The notes under the pieces: model-generated
Told to the model about the DNA's origin: nothing
The model's input: only the letters and a program-made list of their open reading frames with translations
Database searches by the model: none
Shown here: piece by piece, positions 6,163 to 12,980 of the stretch
Layout: each line of letters begins with the position of its first letter
How positions within the stretch are numbered: position 1 is the stretch's first letter
NCBI GenBank assembly: GCA_025453715.1
Contig: JALOPT010000018.1
Location: forward strand, 1-15,663
DNA length: 15,663 bases
Reading direction: 5' to 3'
Source: Methanoregulaceae archaeon
GTDB taxonomy: Archaea; Halobacteriota; Methanomicrobia; Methanomicrobiales; Methanospirillaceae
Translations under genes and position numbers: made by a program

Positions 6163-6456
6163 TTATTGATTTTTCAGCTCACTTCCCTGCGAACAGAGGA
6201 TAATCTCGATACTCGAGACATTTGTTTTTCCACTATCTGTATCGATCACCTCTGTACAGGTAATTATCTCTTTCTTGCTGACTCCCTCCAGGAAACGATT
6301 CAGTGCAATCTCTGCCGTGTCAACTGCCCTCGATATGGCCTTTCCTCTGGCCTTGATTGCAACTTCCTGTGCTCCGTTGTTGAACTGAGTGACGACTGCG
6401 AGAACGTAGTTCATGACTGGTTTGTTACCGACGAATACCGTGTTATCCTTGATCAT
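6163..6456 (-). CDS. albA: DNA/RNA-binding chromatin protein Alba
   Basis: This 97-residue protein belongs to the Alba family, small dimeric proteins that coat archaeal DNA and bind RNA. The characteristic N-terminal VFVGNKPVMNYVLA (7-20) carries the conserved lysine (Lys12) that in Sulfolobus Alba is controlled by acetylation. The hallmark segment EVAIKARGKAISRAVDTAEI (31-50) forms the first helix and DNA-facing strand, and NRFLEGV and SSIEIIL (81-87) complete the fold. Length matches the family. The start follows GAGGGG, which overlaps the TGA stop of asd, so it is transcribed, and probably translationally coupled, with asd although the two roles are unrelated. Confidence 0.93.
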   Translation of the reverse strand: MIKDNTVFVGNKPVMNYVLAVVTQFNNGAQEVAIKARGKAISRAVDTAEIALNRFLEGVSKKEIITCTEVIDTDSGKTNVSSIEIILCSQGSELKNQ

Positions 6457-6469
6457 TTAATTGGTCCCC

Positions 6470-7486
6470 TCAGAGGTACTTTTTCGTATAAATTAATTCG
6501 GCATTTAGGACTGAAGCGCCGGCTGCCCCCCGGATAGTATTATGCCCCATCGTTACATACCTGAGCCCTTCACGGACTCTTCCAACTGAAACAGTCATCC
6601 CGTTCCCGCGAAGCCGGTCAAGTCGTGGCTGGGGCCGGTCGGGTTCATCTAATAACTGGACTGATTTAAATGGCTGTGTAGGAAGGCCACTTATTGGTGG
6701 CGTATAGAGCTTGTAAGCTTCGATTACCTTTTCCACCTTCTCCTTGACATCTACCCATACGGCCATAGTATGACCATCAATTACCGGAACCCTGTGACAG
6801 CTGGCACTTACACTGAAGGGGGCGTTTTTTATCTCTGATCCTTCAAGAGTCCCCATAATTTTCAGAGATTCTGTCTCCATTTTCTGCTCTTCACCACCGA
6901 TATAGGGGATAACATTGTCATAGATTGCCATAGCGGCTACACCCTGGAAACCGGCACCTGATATCGCCTGCAGGGTGGCTACCCTCACGTCAGAAAATGC
7001 ATATGACCTGATTGGAGCAAGAGACATAACAAGCATAATTGTCGAGCAGTTGGGATTTGTTACAATAAACCCGTCTTTTCCATTATCCCGCTGCACATCA
7101 ATAAGTCCCAGGTGATCAGGATTAACCTCGGGTACGACAAGCGGGATATCTTTCTCCATACGGTGTGAGCTTGCATTGCTGCAGACTCCGATACCCGCAT
7201 CAGCGCACATTTTCTCCACGCCACCGGCGATCTCTGCCGGCAATGCCGAGAAGACCAGGTCTACACCCTTCAGACTCTCCGTGGTAGTCGGGCTGATACG
7301 AATATCACCGACTTTTTCCGGGAACGGCACATCCAGCCGCCAGTTAACAATATCCCGGTACAACTTTCCTGCACTCCGCTCGGATGCAGTGAGAGTCTTG
7401 AGGTGAAACCAGGGATGGTCAGCGAGAAGTTGTACAAATCGCTGACCTACAGCGCCCGTCGCGCCTAATACTCCTACATTGATCAT
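6470..7486 (-). CDS. asd: Aspartate-semialdehyde dehydrogenase
   Basis: This 338-residue enzyme reduces 4-aspartyl phosphate with NADPH to aspartate semialdehyde, the branch-point precursor of lysine, threonine and methionine. Visible features are the Rossmann loop GATGAVGQ (8-15), the nucleophile in NPNCSTI (Cys147), the substrate segment SGAGFQG (176-182) and the active-site histidine in SCHRVPV (His231). The sequence resembles the archaeal/fungal type of the enzyme. It is the last biosynthetic gene of the dapA-dapB-ferredoxin-asd run. No good Shine-Dalgarno precedes the ATG; a TTTAATTA box about 32 nt upstream may give it an additional leaderless transcript. The stop codon overlaps the ribosome-binding site of albA. 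Confidence 0.95.
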   Translation of the reverse strand: MINVGVLGATGAVGQRFVQLLADHPWFHLKTLTASERSAGKLYRDIVNWRLDVPFPEKVGDIRISPTTTESLKGVDLVFSALPAEIAGGVEKMCADAGIGVCSNASSHRMEKDIPLVVPEVNPDHLGLIDVQRDNGKDGFIVTNPNCSTIMLVMSLAPIRSYAFSDVRVATLQAISGAGFQGVAAMAIYDNVIPYIGGEEQKMETESLKIMGTLEGSEIKNAPFSVSASCHRVPVIDGHTMAVWVDVKEKVEKVIEAYKLYTPPISGLPTQPFKSVQLLDEPDRPQPRLDRLRGNGMTVSVGRVREGLRYVTMGHNTIRGAAGASVLNAELIYTKKYL

Positions 7487-7513
7487 AGATAGAAAATAGC
7501 TATATCATAGGAG

Positions 7514-7521
7514 TAATTAAA
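7514..7521 (-). promoter_or_regulatory. Possible internal promoter for asd
   Basis: Minus-strand TTTAATTA follows a BRE-like CAAACGA and lies about 32 nt from the asd ATG, which lacks a Shine-Dalgarno sequence. Confidence 0.3.
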
Positions 7522-7532
7522 TCGTTTGATTT

Positions 7533-7706
7533 TTATTCGAGGTGTATTGCCTCAGATGGACAGACATCAACACAGGAACCGCAATCAACACATAGTTCCT
7601 TGTCAACCTTTGCCTTTTCATTATTCATCAAAATTGCCTGGGCCGGGCACTCATCGATACATGTCTCACAGGCGGTGCATTTTTCTTCGTCAACAATAGC
7701 AGTCAT
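7533..7706 (-). CDS. Small 2[4Fe-4S] ferredoxin
   Basis: This 57-residue protein consists of two CxxCxxCxxxCP clusters: Cys10, 13, 16 with Cys20, and Cys39, 42, 45 with Cys49. That is the classical clostridial-type ferredoxin, a soluble low-potential electron carrier. I place the start at the ATG at 7706 because GTGAT (7718-7714) complements the 16S rRNA end at a 7-nt spacing; a GTG at 7718 would only add four residues. It lies between dapB (75 nt upstream) and asd (46 nt downstream), on the same strand. Neither neighbour needs a ferredoxin: both use pyridine nucleotides. It may have its own promoter (7744-7751). Confidence 0.92.
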   Translation of the reverse strand: MTAIVDEEKCTACETCIDECPAQAILMNNEKAKVDKELCVDCGSCVDVCPSEAIHLE

Positions 7707-7743
7707 GAATATAATCACTTTTTCCTTTAATATGCTCTTTAAA

Positions 7744-7751
7744 AATATAAA
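7744..7751 (-). promoter_or_regulatory. Candidate TATA box for the ferredoxin gene
   Basis: Minus-strand TTTATATT within an A/T-rich spacer after dapB would start transcription near 7723. That gives a ~17-nt leader that includes the GTGAT ribosome-binding site. Confidence 0.4.
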
Positions 7752-7781
7752 TAAAGTATCGGTTCTACCAAAAATATACGG

Positions 7782-8561
7782 TTAACGGGCGGATTTTCTC
7801 CCGAGGTCAAGGACTTCATTCATCCCATAGATACCCGGTCCCCGGGAAACGACCCAGCGGGCAGCCCGCAGTGCACCCTGGGCAAATACCGAGCGATCGT
7901 ATGCACGGTGGGATAGCGTAATCGTTTCGAAATTTCCGGAAAACATCACCGAGTGGTCCCCGACAATATCACCGCCCCGGATAACATGGACGCCAATCTC
8001 GGATTTATCCCTCTCCTTCATTCCTTCGCGGCCATATTGTTTCCTGCGTTCGCCAAGTTCCTCATCAAGTATCTGCAGGATCGTACGGGCAGTACCACTC
8101 GGGGCGTCCTTCTTATACCGGTGGTGCGCTTCCATTACCTCGATATCATAATCCGCCAGCAATGGCGCTGCATCACGGATAAGCTGCCAGAATATGTTTA
8201 CACCGATACTATAGTTACTTGAGATAACCGCCGGAACATTTCCTTTTATTGCGGCCTCCATCTCTGCCTGCTGGGCAGGGGTAAACCCGGTGGTCCCGAT
8301 AACCATTGCGACCCCGGCCTTTGCACCCGTCTTCACATTCTGTACTGCAGCATCAGCAACAGTAAAATCTATCAGTATATCAGGATTTTTTTCTTCAAGC
8401 AGGCTTACCAGTTTCGATGATTCGACTACCTCGGCACCAAAAAATGACCCGGGTTTAATATCAATTCCGCCAACCAGATCAAGGTCCGGAGATTCATGTA
8501 CCATTCGGCCGATTGTCGTCCCCATTCTTCCGAGGGCCCCGCAGACAACAACGCTAGGCAT
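7782..8561 (-). CDS. dapB: 4-hydroxy-tetrahydrodipicolinate reductase
   Basis: This 259-residue enzyme reduces the DapA product with NAD(P)H in the diaminopimelate/lysine pathway. Seen are the nucleotide-binding GALGRMG (8-14), IGTTGF (88-93), the catalytic EAHHRYKKDAPSGTA (144-158) with His146/147 and Lys151, and RGGDIVGDHSVMF (195-207). The open frame extends upstream to 8648, but the ATG at 8561 gives the family's MPSVVVCGALGRMG start and follows AGGAGAT at a proper distance. It overlaps the end of dapA by 8 nt (ATGCCTAG), so translation is coupled. Confidence 0.95.
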   Translation of the reverse strand: MPSVVVCGALGRMGTTIGRMVHESPDLDLVGGIDIKPGSFFGAEVVESSKLVSLLEEKNPDILIDFTVADAAVQNVKTGAKAGVAMVIGTTGFTPAQQAEMEAAIKGNVPAVISSNYSIGVNIFWQLIRDAAPLLADYDIEVMEAHHRYKKDAPSGTARTILQILDEELGERRKQYGREGMKERDKSEIGVHVIRGGDIVGDHSVMFSGNFETITLSHRAYDRSVFAQGALRAARWVVSRGPGIYGMNEVLDLGRKSAR

Positions 8562-9429
8562 AGATATCAAGGATCTCCTGAAGTTTTGCGGTCTTTTCAG
8601 TGTCAAGGTCATCCAGCGGTGGCCGGACAGGACCTCCTGCCATCCCACAGAGCGAAACGGCCTTCTTCACGGGGATCGGGTTGGTGTCGATAAACAGCCC
8701 ACGGAACAGCGGCGACAAAGCATAATGGAGGTCCAGTGCCTCTTCAAGCTCTCCTTCACAGAAATGGTCGAACATTTTAACCATCAGGGCCGGCTCAATG
8801 TTGGCAGCCACTGATATTACACCGCTCCCCCCCAGACAAAGGATCGGGAAAGTGAGTCCATCATCACCTGAGATCACCATGAAGTCCTCATCAAGTGTCC
8901 CTTCGATAATTCGGGACACCTGACCGATATCACCGCTTGCTTCCTTTATCGCAACGATGTTAGGGTGGCGGGCCAGTTCAATAACAAGATCAGGCAGAAG
9001 GTTCTGCCCGGTCCGCCCTGGAACGTTATACATTACAATAGGGAGACCGATATCGGCAATCCTTGTGTAATGCTTGACCAGCCCTGACCGGTTCGGCTTG
9101 TTGTAATACGGGCTTATGACCAGTGCACCATCTGCGCCCAGGTCCTTGGCAGCCTCTGTGAACCTGATCGCCTCAGCAGTGTTGTTCGATCCGGTTCCTG
9201 CAAGGACCGGAACTCTGCCGTCAACCTCATCCACCGTAACCTCTATTACCTGCTCATGCTCTTCGAAGCTGAGCGTGGCAGATTCACCTGTTGAACCACA
9301 CGGCACTATACCATGTACACCCTGCTCTAGGAGAAATGCGATGTTCGATCTCAGGCCCTCAAGGTCCAGATCCATCGACGAATTTCTTTTAAAAGGGGTT
9401 ATGATCGCAGGAAGGACTCCCTCAAACAT
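8554..9429 (-). CDS. dapA: 4-hydroxy-tetrahydrodipicolinate synthase
   Basis: This 291-residue (beta/alpha)8-barrel aldolase condenses pyruvate with aspartate semialdehyde, the first committed lysine step. The sequence has the substrate loop CGSTGES (44-50), the catalytic tyrosine in YNVPGRTG (134-141, Tyr134 and Arg139), the Schiff-base lysine in AIKEASGD (Lys162) and the GGSGVISV loop (200-207). Length is normal. It starts 8 nt after the rps17e stop with only a weak Shine-Dalgarno, implying coupling to the ribosomal protein gene, and its own 3' end overlaps dapB. Confidence 0.96.
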   Translation of the reverse strand: MFEGVLPAIITPFKRNSSMDLDLEGLRSNIAFLLEQGVHGIVPCGSTGESATLSFEEHEQVIEVTVDEVDGRVPVLAGTGSNNTAEAIRFTEAAKDLGADGALVISPYYNKPNRSGLVKHYTRIADIGLPIVMYNVPGRTGQNLLPDLVIELARHPNIVAIKEASGDIGQVSRIIEGTLDEDFMVISGDDGLTFPILCLGGSGVISVAANIEPALMVKMFDHFCEGELEEALDLHYALSPLFRGLFIDTNPIPVKKAVSLCGMAGGPVRPPLDDLDTEKTAKLQEILDIYA

Positions 9430-9437
9430 AATAGGTT

Positions 9438-9629
9438 TTATGAGTGTCTTCCGGTATTTATTTTCCGTGTAATGAATCCGGCGATGCGGTTTCTTACGCG
9501 TTTACTGGATATTGATGTCATATCAGTGACGACCTGCTTGTTCTCATCAAAATTATTGGACATTTTGTCGCCGAATCTCGTAATAAGTTCGAGTCCGGTT
9601 GATTTAATATATGATGGCTTGATTCCCAT
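9438..9629 (-). CDS. rps17e: 30S ribosomal protein S17e (eS17)
   Basis: This 63-residue protein has the archaeal/eukaryotic S17e pattern: IKPSYIKSTGLELITRFGDK (3-22), NNFDENKQVV (25-34) and SSKRVRNRIAGFITR (41-55). It is a small-subunit protein absent from bacteria. The frame is open upstream to 9665, but the ATG at 9629 follows GAGGT at an 8-nt spacing and matches the usual N-terminus. It sits 32 nt after the ThiN-like gene and 8 nt before dapA. Confidence 0.92.
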   Translation of the reverse strand: MGIKPSYIKSTGLELITRFGDKMSNNFDENKQVVTDMTSISSKRVRNRIAGFITRKINTGRHS

Positions 9630-9661
9630 GTCAACATACCTCAGGTTTGTGCTAACATTAT

Positions 9662-10231
9662 TCACACTGATAGCATAAGAATATTATTTGCAACTTCCTG
9701 CGGGTCTTCTCCAAAAAGCCTGATAATTGCCCCCCTGTCAGCAGTGCGCCGGTTATAAATCGCATCCGGTACTCCATCGCGGCAACACTGGGCAACACCC
9801 CAGTCCATAGTTCTTATTCCAGGCGGTTCTTTCAGGGGATCAAAAGAGCAAATCTCAAAAAACCTGGATTCCATCGTTTTCACCGCTGCAGGGGTGCAGG
9901 CAATAATAGCCGCGCTCCGGACACGGGGGTCAAATTTGATCGCGGTAAGAAGGACCGTCGCAATAATCCCACCACCACCAAACCCGACTTGTGGTAGATT
10001 TGGAGGTCTGGTGTCCTGATATAACCCTTCTCGTACCCAGGCAATATCAGTATCATCCCTTGCCACTTTCCTTGCAAAGGCGAGTTGAATACCTCCGGAC
10101 GGAACAAGATCACCCGGAATTTTTCCCGTAAGAAAAGAGGCAGAACAGGATAATTTCTCAAGTACAGCAGCTTTTTCATCGGTATGAATAATCAGTACCC
10201 CCTGGAGCACAGGAAGCATGCAGGAAACCAC
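9662..10231 (-). CDS. Stand-alone, diverged ThiN-like protein
   Basis: This 189-residue protein aligns by eye along its length with ThiN, the archaeal thiamine-phosphate synthase domain usually fused to ThiD. The core KFDPRVRSAAII (99-110), SFDPLKEPP (129-137), TMDWG (141-145), PDAIYNR (155-161) and AIIRLFGEDPQEV (168-180) keeps the ThiN order and spacing, and VPSGGIQLAFARK (43-55) fits its first segment. Yet the expected (S)SHVA motif carrying a conserved histidine is replaced by GFGGGGIIA (83-91), and the terminal GKEPMIR-type motif reads ADRGAIIR. It may therefore lack synthase activity and bind a ligand, as in archaeal ThiR regulators, but no helix-turn-helix is attached. The start is uncertain: GTG at 10231 (used here) or ATG at 10219, neither with a strong Shine-Dalgarno. 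Confidence 0.65.
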   Translation of the reverse strand: MVSCMLPVLQGVLIIHTDEKAAVLEKLSCSASFLTGKIPGDLVPSGGIQLAFARKVARDDTDIAWVREGLYQDTRPPNLPQVGFGGGGIIATVLLTAIKFDPRVRSAAIIACTPAAVKTMESRFFEICSFDPLKEPPGIRTMDWGVAQCCRDGVPDAIYNRRTADRGAIIRLFGEDPQEVANNILMLSV

Positions 10232-10296
10232 ATAATCCCGGTCATATCAGCATAGTCTATGGTTAAAGATATAGGACTGCCGGGTGAATATCATAT

Positions 10297-10473
10297 ATGG
10301 ACTTAAGACTTCTCGATATTCTCGTGGGCCTGTCAGGACTGATTTTTTTTATTGTTCTCCTCATCATGCTCCCCCTGCTGATGCCCGCGGGAATCGCGTA
10401 TATTTTCGCTATTGCCTGCTTCATTCTCGCGATGAGCGCCGCCGGCGTTACGATTAACAAGCATATTACCTGA
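10297..10473 (+). CDS. 58-residue two-helix membrane protein, antisense to the priL 3' end
   Basis: This plus-strand ORF encodes MDLRLLDILVGL…NKHIT, with two strongly hydrophobic helices: about residues 8-30 (ILVGLSGLIFFIVLLIML and following) and 32-50 (AGIAYIFAIACFILAMSAAG). A short polar N-terminus and a basic tail flank them. The start has a good Shine-Dalgarno, GGGTGA, about 9 nt upstream. A hairpin plus T-tract follows four bases after the stop, as expected for a real transcription unit. Bases 10333-10473 also encode the last 46 residues of the PriL frame on the other strand. The family is unknown. The combination of ribosome-binding site, membrane-like pattern and terminator makes it probable despite its size. 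Confidence 0.65.
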   Translation: MDLRLLDILVGLSGLIFFIVLLIMLPLLMPAGIAYIFAIACFILAMSAAGVTINKHIT

Positions 10474-11499
10474 AAGAACGGGAGCTGCCCGTTTATCTTT
10501 TCTCTTTTTTTGCTTGTAATAGTTAAGAGGATGACTGATCCTGTCGCAAAGCTGGTCTTTTTTCACACAGACGCCCGTTGTCCTCATGGCAGCACATGAA
10601 GGCGCGGTATACTCGGTGCCTCCCCGCCCCGATATATGCTCAACCTGGTACATCGTACGGCTGAGATCAAAATCAGGGGCCCGGCAATAAAGGCCGATAA
10701 TATCTGAAGAGTTCATTCCGATATTGTGAAGGAATGCGGTAAGTGCGAAACGCCCTGGATGCGATATATTTGTTCCTGCAGAGAGGGCTGTAATCAATGC
10801 CTGCATGCACGGGGGAAAACAGGACTCATCAACTGAGCCGAACTGTTCGAGTAAATGCTGCTGCTCTGCTGCGCTTATTTCTTTTACAACAGGTGACAGC
10901 ACCTCGCATATTCCCTGTGGAATGGGGAGTGGCAGGTTCCGGCTGATGGCAACCCGGATACATTCACGCAGAATTTCATCGGTCTCGTTTTTTTTCACCT
11001 TTACCATCCCATGTTCAATATCCCGGTTCACCAGTCTCCAGCGCTCTTCCCGCATCCCGGAAGAAAGCTCAACATATGGTACGAGCGGCACCTCATCAGC
11101 GCTGATATCAATCCCGAGACTGGTTGCGACAAACACTTTTTTATCAGGTTCCTCATCTAGCAGGCATTCATATGCTTTTTGTGCTTCATTACGTGTGAAG
11201 CGGTCGATAACCATCCGGTCTTTCATGCAGGAAATAATCACCCTGGCGAGGGCATACCCGGAGACTGCTATTTTTATACCCTCACTGTCCGTGGGAATAG
11301 ATGTGCGGGCTGCTGTCTTCTGCCCTGATTTTCCCGCAAACGATGACAGGATCCGGTCTTTTGCCTGGGCCAGGGCCGCCTTACCAGTGGATGTACCAAG
11401 GAAACGTTCAGGTGAACCCGCGTAACTACTCACAAAATTTTGTGACTCTTTTAAAAAAGGATAGTTGATAAAATCTTTTTCATCGATTCTTACCCGCAT
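10333..11499 (-). CDS. priL: DNA primase large subunit (Fe-S protein)
   Basis: This 388-residue protein is the large, regulatory subunit of the archaeal replicative primase, partner of PriS in making RNA/DNA primers. The C-terminal Fe-S domain shows all four cluster ligands: PPC (Cys231), PSCAAMRTTGVC (Cys302, Cys311) and QLC (Cys318). It also has HPGRFALTAFLHNIGM (247-262), YQVEHISG (284-291) and the terminal HPLNYY (323-328). Family members normally end soon after that last motif. Here 60 further polar, Lys/Asn/Glu-rich residues follow, most of them antisense to the small membrane-protein gene and its T-tract. The ATG overlaps the stop of pcn (TGATG) behind GAGG, so the two are translated in coupled fashion. 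Confidence 0.93.
   Translation of the reverse strand: MRVRIDEKDFINYPFLKESQNFVSSYAGSPERFLGTSTGKAALAQAKDRILSSFAGKSGQKTAARTSIPTDSEGIKIAVSGYALARVIISCMKDRMVIDRFTRNEAQKAYECLLDEEPDKKVFVATSLGIDISADEVPLVPYVELSSGMREERWRLVNRDIEHGMVKVKKNETDEILRECIRVAISRNLPLPIPQGICEVLSPVVKEISAAEQQHLLEQFGSVDESCFPPCMQALITALSAGTNISHPGRFALTAFLHNIGMNSSDIIGLYCRAPDFDLSRTMYQVEHISGRGGTEYTAPSCAAMRTTGVCVKKDQLCDRISHPLNYYKQKKRKDKRAAPVLSGNMLVNRNAGGAHRENEAGNSENIRDSRGHQQGEHDEENNKKNQS
10477..10511 (+). terminator. Hairpin plus T-tract after the small membrane-protein gene
   Basis: AACGGG (10477-10482) pairs perfectly with CCCGTT (10488-10493) around a 5-nt loop. A T-rich run with seven consecutive T ends at 10511. It lies just after the stop at 10473 and inside the priL frame, where its complement encodes the KQKKRKDKR stretch. 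Confidence 0.55.
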
Positions 11500-12242
11500 C
11501 AGTCGGCCTCAATCCGTGGTGCGAGGAGGTACTCGACATGGCCATTACCACCGGCGATATTGAAAGAAAACTTGACAGGATGATCGATCCCGAGATGAAT
11601 TTCCACTTCATCAGCACGGCTCATTACTTTACCCATATCTTTTAAGTAATCCAGGGAGAAGAGAGATTTTGCTTCGACACCATTGATAAAGCTGACTTCA
11701 TCTTTCCCGAATTCACGCCGGATATGATCCGTGTCACCCTCAGCAGCCATGAAAAAAATCTGCTTTGCCGCATCAATACCAAGCGCTATTTTATCTGATA
11801 CGACCGCTGCTGCCTTAATTGCTGAATTGAGTTCCGCCCCCGGTATTGCGACCTTTCCGGGCAGTTCAATGGTAGGAGGATTTGGATCCTTTCGTATTGT
11901 ATTCTCGTCGAGGAGGGTGATTGAATATTTATACCCCTGGAAGCTGACCTGGAGTTTATGGATATCATCGGTAAGCTCAAGGGTAATCAGGTCGTTCTTG
12001 GCCATCATCCCGAAGATGTTTTTCATTTTTGCAATATCGATACCTAGCTCGCTCCTTGTTGCTGCAAAAGAGGAAAAAGCCTCTTTTTTCAGAAGTAAGG
12101 AGATCATTGCCACATTTGCCGTGTCTACCGCGCGTGTGCTGATCCCATTCTCATCAGTATGGAGCCTGCACTCGGTAACCAGTGCCGAGATGGCATCTAT
12201 AGATTCTTTGAGGATATCTGCATCAATCGTTGCTTTTAACAT
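11499..12242 (-). CDS. pcn: DNA polymerase sliding clamp (PCNA)
   Basis: This 247-residue clamp subunit has the two-domain PCNA layout. N-terminal KATIDADILKESIDAISALV is followed by the DNA-facing GISTRAVDTANVAMISL (~33-49), SELGIDIAKMKNIF (~64-77), an interdomain connector around LLDENTIRKDPNPPTIELPG (~114-133), and second-domain SLDYLKDMGKVM and HLGIDHPVKFSF. The end, HVEYLLAPRIEAD, retains the YLLAPRI motif that docks PIP-box partners. It forms a homotrimeric ring that tethers polymerase, FEN1 and ligase. The ATG at 12242 is preferred over a GTG at 12245 because GGGGTG precedes it. It heads the long minus-strand gene run and is coupled to priL through TGATG. Confidence 0.95.
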   Translation of the reverse strand: MLKATIDADILKESIDAISALVTECRLHTDENGISTRAVDTANVAMISLLLKKEAFSSFAATRSELGIDIAKMKNIFGMMAKNDLITLELTDDIHKLQVSFQGYKYSITLLDENTIRKDPNPPTIELPGKVAIPGAELNSAIKAAAVVSDKIALGIDAAKQIFFMAAEGDTDHIRREFGKDEVSFINGVEAKSLFSLDYLKDMGKVMSRADEVEIHLGIDHPVKFSFNIAGGNGHVEYLLAPRIEAD

Positions 12243-12245
12243 CAC

Positions 12246-12341
12246 GCACCCCGAATATCACTAATATAAACTATCGCTCATATTTTTAATAATATCTGAT
12301 TTGGTTTTAGCCCTTATTGAGGGCAGACATGGACGGACACT
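12246..12341. promoter_or_regulatory. Divergent promoter region between pcn and rlmE
   Basis: This AT-rich 96-nt spacer carries overlapping TATA-like sequences. On the minus strand TATTATTAAAAATA (~12280-12293) would give pcn a ~20-nt leader that includes its GGGGTG site; TTTATATTAG (12261-12270) is closer. On the plus strand TTTTTAATAATAT (12283-12295) could serve rlmE with a ~25-nt leader containing GAGGG. The two promoters would share the same central bases. Confidence 0.4.
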
Positions 12342-12980
12342 ATGGGTTCACAATGGGGCAGGGACAAGGTCTATGTGCGGGCATTGAAGGAAGGGTACCG
12401 CTCGCGTGCAGCATACAAGTTGCGGGAAATACAGGAAAAGTACCATATATTACGCGAAACAGACAATGTTGTAGACCTTGGGGCATCGCCCGGAAGCTGG
12501 CTTCAGGTAGAGCGTGAACTTACATCGGGGATTGTTGTTGGTATCGACCTCTCGTATATCCCACCGGTGGAGAATGTTATCACTATTATGGGTGATTTTA
12601 CCGACCCGCACACACTTGAAGAAGTGAGGCCGCTTCTGCCTTTCACGAGTGTTGTATTATCCGATGCCTCACCAAAGTTATCAGGCCAGCGGACATACGA
12701 CCAGGCAAGGGCGATAGAACTTGGAGAGAATGCACTTTTATTTGCAGTGCAAATCTTAAAACCAGGGGGTAACTTCATTGTCAAGTCATTCCAGGGACAG
12801 GACTTTAATACTCTCCTCTGCCGGGTACGGGAACATTTTCTCTCTGTCAGGACTTTCCGCCCCCATTCATCACGAAAGGGTAGTACCGAGATCTATATCG
12901 TCGCAAAAAACTTTATAGGACACGAATGGAACAGCGAAACCCGGAAGAACGGAACCAATGAAACTGAAGGACCCATATAA
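12342..12980 (+). CDS. rlmE: 23S rRNA (uridine-2'-O-)-methyltransferase RlmE/FtsJ
   Basis: This 212-residue SAM-dependent methyltransferase is of the FtsJ/RrmJ family, which methylates the ribose of a conserved uridine in the large rRNA A-loop. The SAM-binding VVDLGASPGSW (43-53) is intact, and the catalytic K-D-K-E tetrad is visible: Lys26 in RSRAAYKL, Asp108 in SDASPK, Lys148 in IVKSF and Glu183 in GSTEIY. The protein ends shortly after the fold with a polar tail (~190-212) and lacks the C-terminal TRAM domain some archaeal homologues carry. The last 23 nt overlap the start of moaA. The start has only a weak ribosome-binding site. Confidence 0.93.
   Translation: MGSQWGRDKVYVRALKEGYRSRAAYKLREIQEKYHILRETDNVVDLGASPGSWLQVERELTSGIVVGIDLSYIPPVENVITIMGDFTDPHTLEEVRPLLPFTSVVLSDASPKLSGQRTYDQARAIELGENALLFAVQILKPGGNFIVKSFQGQDFNTLLCRVREHFLSVRTFRPHSSRKGSTEIYIVAKNFIGHEWNSETRKNGTNETEGPI

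Noticed and set aside
8562..8648. Upstream in-frame extension of DapB (29 residues).
   Set aside because: It lies wholly inside dapA in another frame. The ATG at 8561 has a good AGGAGAT site and gives the canonical Rossmann start.
10805..11425. Plus-strand 206-codon frame opposite priL.
   Set aside because: It is rich in Ser/Thr/Arg, as expected from antisense of priL, whose Fe-S ligands and motifs are all in the minus-strand frame.
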